Assembly (NCBI GenBank): GCA_963618055.1
Contig: CAVERI010000087.1
Coordinates: 1 to 11,228, forward strand
Reading direction: 5' to 3'
DNA length: 11,228 bases
From: SFHK01 sp963618055
GTDB taxonomy: Bacteria > Bacillota > Clostridia > Christensenellales > Aristaeellaceae
Shown: positions 7,118 to 11,228 of the stretch, in pieces
Position numbering within the stretch: the stretch's first letter is position 1
Layout of the letters: every line of letters begins with the position of its first letter
The notes under the pieces: model-generated
What the model was told of the DNA's origin: nothing
Databases searched by the model: none
Seen by the model: the letters and a program-made list of their open reading frames with translations, nothing else
Made by a program: the position numbers and the translations under genes

Positions 7118-7199
7118 CGGACAGGAGGGTAAAAAGATCATCGAGCGCAAAGTCCTGTCCGAGCCGTTTTACGGCGTAAGCGGTCAAATGATCGTCTGA
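7118..7199 (+). pseudogene. Orphan ribosome binding site and short startless reading frame after hicB
   Basis: AGGAGGG at 7123-7129 has ideal spacing to the codon pair ATC ATC (7137-7142), which opens a 20-codon frame (IIERKVLSEPFYGVSGQMIV, stop TGA 7197-7199), but no ATG, GTG or TTG sits in the right place. A 9-bp inverted repeat (CGGACAGGA 7118-7126, TCCTGTCCG 7153-7161) would bury the Shine-Dalgarno in a stem. It may be the remnant of a third gene of the hicAB cassette, or chance. A weak terminator role is also possible, since TTTT follows at 7167-7170. Confidence 0.3.
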
Positions 7200-7276
7200 T
7201 CGATCGACTTGCAGCGCGAAGAGCGGCTTACAGGCAAGCACATGAGGTGGGTAATATTGCTGCACTTGCTCCAAAG

Positions 7277-7313
7277 GTGGGAGAAATGCCGCTTTATTCC
7301 CACGTATTGGGAA
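7277..7313. terminator. Alternative hairpins between convergent hicAB and the MocR gene
   Basis: TTCCCA (7297-7302) can pair with TGGGAA (7308-7313). Nearly the same bases (TCCCAC 7298-7303) can instead pair with GTGGGA (7277-7282). The position, just past the end of the minus-strand regulator, fits a termination region. Neither strand has a clear T-run, so confidence is low. Confidence 0.3.
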
Positions 7314-7318
7314 CCGCG

Positions 7319-8716
7319 TCAGTCTCCGTTCAGCAGCGCACGTTCGACGCGCGGGAGGGATTTTTCCAGCGCGTCCACGTCCACATTTGAATAATTGATC
7401 ACCAGCACGTGCGCTTCCGCGGCCGTTCCCGGATAGGCGTAGTCCGACAGGCACGCCACGCGCACGCCCGCGCGGCGCAGCGCCCACTTGAGAGCCGCGT
7501 CGCTTTCGTTTGTGCGCACGCGCAGAAGAAAATGCAGTCCCGCGTCGGCCTCTAAAATCGTCACGCGGTCGGCGAACGCGCTTTTGCGAATCAGCGCGAT
7601 CACGCGGTCGCGCCGGGCGCGGCAGACGCGCTTTGTGCGGGCGATATGGCGGTCGTAATAGCCCAGCGTCAGAAAGCGCTCCACCACATATTGCTCCAGC
7701 GCCGGGGCGGCGCAGGTGTAAAAGCCCATTTCCTCGCGGTAGCGCGCCGCCAGCGCCGGGGGCAGCACCATATAGCCCACGCGCACGGACGGGGCGATGC
7801 TCTTGGAAAACGTGTTGATATACACCACGCGCCCGGCGGTGTCGGCGCTCATGAGCGAGGGAACCGGCATGCCGGAATAGCGGAACTCGCTGTCGTAGTC
7901 GTTCTCGACGATGAGCGAATCGGTTTCCTCCGCCCACCTTAGAAGCTCCCGGCGGCGGCCGATGGAGGTGACGATGCCGGTTGGGAAGTGGTGTGACGGC
8001 GAGAGCACCAGCGCCCGCGCGCCGCTTTCGAAAAGCGCGTCCATGCGCACGCCGTGCGCGTCCATCGGAACGGGCGCGAGCCGCATGCCGTTTTTCTGAA
8101 GGATGCGCGCCGTGAGCGGATAGCCCGGCGTTTCCACGGCGATTCCGCGGTCGCGGCCGAGAAACTGAATGAGCATGTTGAACAGGTATTCGCTGCCCGC
8201 GCCGACGACGATCTGCTCCGGCGCGCAGGAAATGCCCTTCATGCGGTACAGAAGGCGGGCAATGGCCTCGCGAAGCTCCGGAACGCCCATCGACGGCACG
8301 GCGGCCAGAAGGGCGCGCTCGTGGTCGATCAGCGCCGCGCGCGTGAGCCGCGCCCACACGGAGAACGGGAACAGCGCCTCGTCCGCGGCGTTCTTCACGA
8401 AGTCTACCGGATAGCCCGCGTCTGTCTCCGTGGGCGCGAAGCCCGCCGGGGGCATGGTGCGGGGGAGCGGAACGTCGATTTTGTCCACATAATAGCCGCT
8501 GCCGGGGCGCGCGTACACGTAGCCCTCGGCGGCCAGCTGCTGATAGGCCGTTTCCACGGTCACCCGGCTTACGCCCAGCTGCTGGGACAGCGCCCGGCGG
8601 CCGGGCAGGCGCTCGCCCTCCGAGAGCGCGCCGGACTCGATGTCCGCGCGCAGAAGCCGGTACAGCTGGTCGTAAAGCGGACGCTTTTCCTCGCGGGACA
8701 GGGTGTAGCTGAGCAT
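7319..8716 (-). CDS. MocR-type transcriptional regulator (GntR wHTH fused to PLP-binding aminotransferase fold)
   Basis: A 465-residue protein. Residues about 12-80 form a GntR winged helix-turn-helix (PLYDQLYRLLRADI, LPGRRALSQQLGVSRVTVETAYQQL, GYVYARPGSGYYV). Residues about 105-465 form a fold-type-I aminotransferase domain with IVVGAGSEYLFN, E-N-D-Y-D-S-E-F-R-Y (the Asp that binds the PLP ring nitrogen), and T-F-S-K305-S-I-A-P-S-V-R-V-G, where K305 is the PLP lysine. Length is normal. Such proteins bind PLP or an amine adduct and act as regulators rather than enzymes (GabR, PdxR, TauR). The ATG at 8716 is preceded by AAAGGA about 12 bases away, a rather long spacing. It is divergent from the acyl-CoA synthetase gene across 129 bases. 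No PLP-salvage, gabTD or taurine gene is present, so the effector is unknown. Confidence 0.92.
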   Translation of the reverse strand: MLSYTLSREEKRPLYDQLYRLLRADIESGALSEGERLPGRRALSQQLGVSRVTVETAYQQLAAEGYVYARPGSGYYVDKIDVPLPRTMPPAGFAPTETDAGYPVDFVKNAADEALFPFSVWARLTRAALIDHERALLAAVPSMGVPELREAIARLLYRMKGISCAPEQIVVGAGSEYLFNMLIQFLGRDRGIAVETPGYPLTARILQKNGMRLAPVPMDAHGVRMDALFESGARALVLSPSHHFPTGIVTSIGRRRELLRWAEETDSLIVENDYDSEFRYSGMPVPSLMSADTAGRVVYINTFSKSIAPSVRVGYMVLPPALAARYREEMGFYTCAAPALEQYVVERFLTLGYYDRHIARTKRVCRARRDRVIALIRKSAFADRVTILEADAGLHFLLRVRTNESDAALKWALRRAGVRVACLSDYAYPGTAAEAHVLVINYSNVDVDALEKSLPRVERALLNGD

Positions 8717-8748
8717 GGTTTTTCGCCGTCCTTTCCAAAAAGTGGGCC

Positions 8749-8766
8749 TATCAAATTGTATCGAAT
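8749..8766. promoter_or_regulatory. Direct repeat, possible MocR operator
   Basis: TATCAAAT (8749-8756) and TATCGAAT (8759-8766) are direct repeats with 10-bp period in the divergent intergenic region. MocR proteins such as GabR and PdxR bind direct repeats, so this is a reasonable operator candidate. Binding is inference. Confidence 0.4.
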
Positions 8767-8774
8767 CAGCCATA

Positions 8775-8805
8775 TTCAACCGGGCCGATTTATATATAAT
8801 ATTAT
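8775..8805 (+). promoter_or_regulatory. AT-rich promoter region of the acyl-CoA synthetase gene
   Basis: A perfect TATAAT (8795-8800) and a second TATTAT (8800-8805) sit in an AT-only run. The best -35 candidate, TTCAAC (8775-8780), is 14 or 19 bp away, so the -35 is poor and an activator may be needed. No minus-strand promoter could be assigned with confidence. Confidence 0.45.
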
Positions 8806-8845
8806 AGTGCAGAGTAAGCGTTTTGACAACAGGAGGTTTTATCAT

Positions 8846-10282
8846 ATGCAGAAGCTGAATACCGTTCGCGAGCTGATTGATTTTGCCGCGCAGACCTACG
8901 CCGACAAGCCGGCCTACGCTGAGCAGGTAAACGGAGAGGTGAAGACTGTGTCCTTCCGTCAGGTGAAGGAGGACGTGGACGCGCTGGAAACGGCGCTGAA
9001 CGCGTGCGGCTACAAGGGCCGCCACATCGGCGTGATGGGCGTGAACAGCTACGGCTGGGTGCGCGCGTATCTGGCGGTGCTGTGCGGTCTGGGCGTTGTG
9101 GTTCCGATTCCGGCGGATACGCCCGCCGAGGGCCTGAAGACGCTGGTGCGCACGGCGGACGTTTCCGTGATTCTGGCCGACGACCTGTTCGCGCCGTCGC
9201 TGAAGCCGCTGATCGAAACCGTTTCCTTCAGCGAGTGCGACGCGCTGATTGAGGACGGCAAAAAGCGCATCGCCGAGGGCGACAGCACCGTGCGCGAGCT
9301 CGTGCCCGCGGGCGACGATTTTTCCAAGATCATCTTCACCTCCGGCACCACCGGCGAGCGCCGCGGCGTGATGCTTTCGCAGCGCAACATGATGTGCATC
9401 GCCACCAGCGAGTTCATCCCGCTGGCCGGAGACGTGAGCATTTCCATCCTGCCGATGTCCCACGCGTTTGAGAGCGTGTGCCATGTGCTGGTCATGCTGT
9501 CCACCGGCGGACTTCTGTATCTGTGCCCCGGCCTGCGCACCTTCCCGCCGATGGTCGCGAGCTCCGGCGCGGACAGCCTGTATATTGTTCCCGCGCTGGC
9601 CGAGGCGCTTCTGACCCGCTTCCGCCCGTTCCTCGACAAGGCGGCGAACCTCAAGCGCCTGATCTGCGGCGGCGCGCCGGTTCCGCAGGCGCTGGTGGAC
9701 GCGTATGACAAGCTGGGCATTCAGGTAATGACCGGCTACGGCCTGTCCGAGTGCGCGCCGCTGGTGTCGCTGAACACCTGCATGAAAAAGGACGCGATCG
9801 GCATGCCCGGCTCCTATTGCGAGGTGCGCATCTCTGACGAGGGCGAAATTCAGGTGCGCGGCGAGAACGTCATGAAGAGCTACTACAAAAACGAGGCCGC
9901 GACCCGCGCCGCCTTCACCGAAGACGGATGGTTCAAGACCGGCGACCTTGGCCGCCTTGACGAGGACGGCTGCCTGTACCTGACCGGCCGAATCAAGAAC
10001 CTGATCATCCTTGGAAACGGCGAAAACGTGTCGCCCGAGGAGCTGGAGACGCTGGCCGTCAACAAGATTCCCGGCGTGCGCGACGCGCTGGTTACCGAGG
10101 AAAACCAGACGCTGGCCATTGCCCTGTTTGTGGAGGGCGACACCGGCGAGGAAGCCCTCGCAAACGCCCGCGCCCAGATCGCCGAGCTCAATAAAACTCT
10201 GCCCGCCTACAAGCGCCTGATGAACGTCCGTTTGACCGCGGAGCCGTTCGCGACGAATGCGACGGGGAAGAAAATTCGCTGA
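8846..10282 (+). CDS. AMP-forming acyl-CoA synthetase/ligase (ANL superfamily)
   Basis: A 478-residue adenylate-forming enzyme that would activate a carboxylic acid with ATP and transfer it to CoA or another thiol. Motifs in order: phosphate loop F164-T-S-G-T-T-G170-E-R-R173-G (Arg where Lys is usual in P-K-G), aromatic motif G297-Y-G-L-S-E302, G361-W-F-K-T-G-D367, hinge G381-R382-I-K-N, and the A10 motif N471-A-T-G-K475-K-I-R478 with the C-terminal catalytic Lys. The protein stops three residues after K475 and is shorter than FadD-like enzymes (about 560), but all core motifs remain. The segment LPMSHAFESVCHVLVMLSTG is like long-chain fatty acyl-CoA ligases; chain length is uncertain. AGGAGG at 8831-8836 gives 9-base spacing to the ATG. 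It is monocistronic and divergent from the MocR gene. Confidence 0.92.
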   Translation: MQKLNTVRELIDFAAQTYADKPAYAEQVNGEVKTVSFRQVKEDVDALETALNACGYKGRHIGVMGVNSYGWVRAYLAVLCGLGVVVPIPADTPAEGLKTLVRTADVSVILADDLFAPSLKPLIETVSFSECDALIEDGKKRIAEGDSTVRELVPAGDDFSKIIFTSGTTGERRGVMLSQRNMMCIATSEFIPLAGDVSISILPMSHAFESVCHVLVMLSTGGLLYLCPGLRTFPPMVASSGADSLYIVPALAEALLTRFRPFLDKAANLKRLICGGAPVPQALVDAYDKLGIQVMTGYGLSECAPLVSLNTCMKKDAIGMPGSYCEVRISDEGEIQVRGENVMKSYYKNEAATRAAFTEDGWFKTGDLGRLDEDGCLYLTGRIKNLIILGNGENVSPEELETLAVNKIPGVRDALVTEENQTLAIALFVEGDTGEEALANARAQIAELNKTLPAYKRLMNVRLTAEPFATNATGKKIR

Positions 10283-10289
10283 CGCTCAT

Positions 10290-10317
10290 GTGGCGGGGGA
10301 GCAAGCTCCCCCGCCAC
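10290..10317. terminator. Perfect 13-bp hairpin after the acyl-CoA synthetase gene
   Basis: Perfect arms at 10290-10302 and 10305-10317 are separated only by AA, starting 8 bases after the stop codon. There is no T-run after it, so classical termination is doubtful. It is also the first member of the palindrome cluster, and its central GGGGAGC-AA-GCTCCCC recurs in slightly altered form at 10513-10528. Confidence 0.5.
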
Positions 10318-10376
10318 TGCCACCCCCTTGGGAAGCGGATACGATTTCCCTGCGGGAAATCCTTTTGATTGAAATT

Positions 10377-10398
10377 CGAGAGGGCTGCGGCCCTCTCG
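10377..10398. repeat. Palindrome module copy 1
   Basis: CGAGAGGGC and GCCCTCTCG arms with loop TGCG, followed by AGCTCTCCCGG. The same module (arms CGAGAGGG/CCCTCTCG plus a CTCTCC continuation) recurs four more times downstream. This copy is separated from the tandem array by other palindromes. Confidence 0.85.
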
Positions 10399-10584
10399 AG
10401 CTCTCCCGGAGGCGGAGGGGACGGATTCCCCTCCGCACCTCTCTTTCTCAGATTCCGCTGAAATCCTGCGGATTTCCGGGCGCGGAATCTGCAAGGAAGC
10501 GATTTTTTCTCCGGGGGGCAAGCTCCCCTCCGAAAAAATCAGCGCCCGCGTCCGGCGCGCAGGTCGCCGGCCTCGATTGGAAGT

Positions 10585-10606
10585 CGAGAGGGTTCACACC
10601 CTCTCG
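10585..10606. repeat. Palindrome module copy 2, left edge of the tandem array
   Basis: Arms CGAGAGGGT and ACCCTCTCG with loop TCAC. It occupies the same place relative to CTCTCCCGGGG as the palindromes that end each 155-bp unit, so it looks like the tail of a lost upstream unit. Confidence 0.85.
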
Positions 10607-10608
10607 AG

Positions 10609-10763
10609 CTCTCCCGGGGCTGTTCTGGTGGGGATGTTCGTTTCCGACGAAGCAGGAGACATTCTTTTGTTGATTTTGGTTTCCGACGACGCAGGCGTGG
10701 GGCGCTCCGCTCCCCTACACCCCCTCGGGTGACGGGGTACGAGAGGGTTCACACCCTCTCGCA
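10609..10763. repeat. 155-bp tandem repeat, unit 1 (diverged)
   Basis: Begins CTCTCCCGGGGCTGTTC and ends with palindrome copy 3 (10740-10748/10753-10761, loop TCAC). It differs from units 2 and 3 at many positions, including TGGTGGGGATG in place of TTTTGAAGGAT. Two compensating 1-base length differences leave its total at 155 bp. The submotif TTTCCGACGA(A/C)GCAGG occurs at 10641-10656 and 10680-10695. Confidence 0.9.
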
Positions 10764-10918
10764 CTCTCCCGGGGCTGTTCTTTTGAAGGATTTGTTTCCG
10801 ACGAAGCAGGAGACATTCTGGTGTTGATTTTGGTTCCCGACGACGCGGGCGTGGGGCGCTCTGCTCCTCTACACCCCCTCGGGTGACGGGGTACGAGAGG
10901 GCTACGCGCCCTCTCGCG
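10764..10918. repeat. 155-bp tandem repeat, unit 2
   Basis: By eye this is base-for-base the same as unit 3. It ends with palindrome copy 4 (10894-10902/10908-10916, loop TACGC). The unit also contains a weaker GTGGGG/CTCTAC stem and the ACCCC/GGGGT stem around the CTCGGGTGAC core. Confidence 0.92.
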
Positions 10919-11073
10919 CTCTCCCGGGGCTGTTCTTTTGAAGGATTTGTTTCCGACGAAGCAGGAGACATTCTGGTGTTGATTTTGGTTCCCGACGACG
11001 CGGGCGTGGGGCGCTCTGCTCCTCTACACCCCCTCGGGTGACGGGGTACGAGAGGGCTACGCGCCCTCTCGCG
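10919..11073. repeat. 155-bp tandem repeat, unit 3
   Basis: Appears identical to unit 2, which implies a recent duplication or active homogenisation. It ends with palindrome copy 5 (11049-11057/11063-11071). A fourth unit begins at 11074 (CTCTCC) but diverges within about 8 bases, which marks the right end of the array. Confidence 0.92.
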
Positions 11074-11143
11074 CTCTCCTCGGCGGGGCGGCGGACAAAG
11101 ATTCTGTGATAGTATGGGCAAGGGACGTTGCGTTCTCTGGCTC

Positions 11144-11192
11144 TTTTTTTTATTGATTAGATAGACGGAAATTCCCTCATAAGCCCTCATAA
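11144..11192. other. T-run and short direct repeat at the right end
   Basis: Eight Ts at 11144-11151 follow a weak, wobble-rich stem around 11122-11136; this could be a weak plus-strand terminator. Beyond it, CCCTCATAA occurs twice with 10-bp period (11174-11182 and 11184-11192). The sequence from about 11101 to the window end is much AT-richer than the rest. No gene could be supported. Confidence 0.35.
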
Positions 11193-11228
11193 ATGTTTAT
11201 AACATCACGAGAAAACGGCTTAAAATCA

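Larger units (their letters stand above)
10343..10607. repeat. Cluster of serial palindromes
   Basis: Successive inverted repeats separated by short gaps: 10343-10350/10354-10361 (loop TGC); 10377-10385/10390-10398; 10412-10420/10428-10436; a nested pair with outer arms 10449-10458/10482-10491 and inner arms 10460-10466/10470-10476 (loop TGC); 10501-10509/10532-10540, which encloses a G-rich/C-rich inner stem; and 10584-10592/10599-10607. Nearly every stretch can fold on itself, and arm sequences are shared between palindromes, so the region looks like a mosaic of related elements. Confidence 0.85.
10283..11228. other. 946-bp gene-free region with palindromes and tandem repeats
   Basis: No reading frame here has a credible start, ribosome binding site or recognisable product. 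The longest frame (minus strand, 10594-11190) runs through the 155-bp repeats. Because 155 is not a multiple of three, the same DNA is read in different frames in successive copies, which argues against coding. The region instead holds a palindrome cluster, a tandem array and an AT-rich right end. Confidence 0.8.

Noticed and set aside
8054..8845. N-terminal extension of the acyl-CoA synthetase frame
   Set aside because: It runs antisense through the MocR gene. The ATG at 8846 has an AGGAGG at the right distance and starts exactly where ANL homology should begin.
10585..11071. CRISPR array
   Set aside because: Repeats are 155 bp and directly adjacent, with no 20-40 bp variable spacers between short repeats, and no cas gene is present.
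10594..11190. 198-codon minus-strand frame across the tandem repeats
   Set aside because: The 155-bp period shifts frame between copies, so the repeats encode different peptides in each copy. There is no ribosome binding site or domain, and the composition is Arg/Pro-rich.
10283..11228. Retron or group II intron RNA region
   Set aside because: The palindromes suggested a structured ncRNA, but no reverse transcriptase gene, intron domain V or retron-type end pairing was seen in the window.
11177..11228. Possible C-terminal end of a minus-strand gene entering from the right edge (DFKPFSRDVINIYEGL then stop)
   Set aside because: Only 16 codons are visible, no family is recognisable, and the AT-rich stretch could be open by chance. 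It cannot be supported without sequence to the right.

Overview
The window looks like a chromosomal segment of a GC-rich Clostridia-type Firmicute, possibly a gut lineage such as Oscillospirales or Christensenellales (inference). The signs are strong AGGAGG-type ribosome binding sites, two perfect sigma-A promoters (TTGACA, 17 bp, TATAAT), closely packed operons and Firmicute-type HicAB, MocR, MATE and DUF218 proteins. No rRNA, tRNA, CRISPR array, transposase or integrase was seen.

Layout. 1-39 is probably the tail of an upstream gene, followed by a rho-independent terminator (69-101). Unit 1 (promoter 208-236, hairpin 2484-2522) encodes a DUF218/YdcF-like protein, a gluconate-5-dehydrogenase-like SDR oxidoreductase and a two-domain GNAT acetyltransferase. 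Unit 2 (2625-6277) encodes three membrane transporters: a MATE exporter, an EamA/DMT transporter and a second MATE exporter that overlaps the EamA gene. Unit 3 is a hicA-hicB toxin-antitoxin pair. It is AT-richer than its surroundings and has its own perfect promoter with operator-like repeats; an RBS with no start codon lies behind it. On the minus strand is a MocR-type regulator (7319-8716). It is divergent from a short AMP-forming acyl-CoA synthetase-like gene (8846-10282), with which it shares a 129-bp AT-rich intergenic region.

The last 946 bp (10283-11228) hold no convincing gene. They contain a run of at least seven perfect or near-perfect palindromes (10290-10607), then an exact-period tandem array of three 155-bp units (10609-11073). 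A palindrome with conserved arms and a variable loop occurs five times. Its loop-closing pair switches between C-G and T-A, a compensatory change that points to a constrained structure. This is the most unusual part of the window.

How the genes fit together: each unit reads as a self-contained transcription unit, and no pathway linking them is visible. The best regulatory hypothesis is that the PLP-dependent MocR protein controls the divergent acyl-CoA synthetase gene and/or itself.
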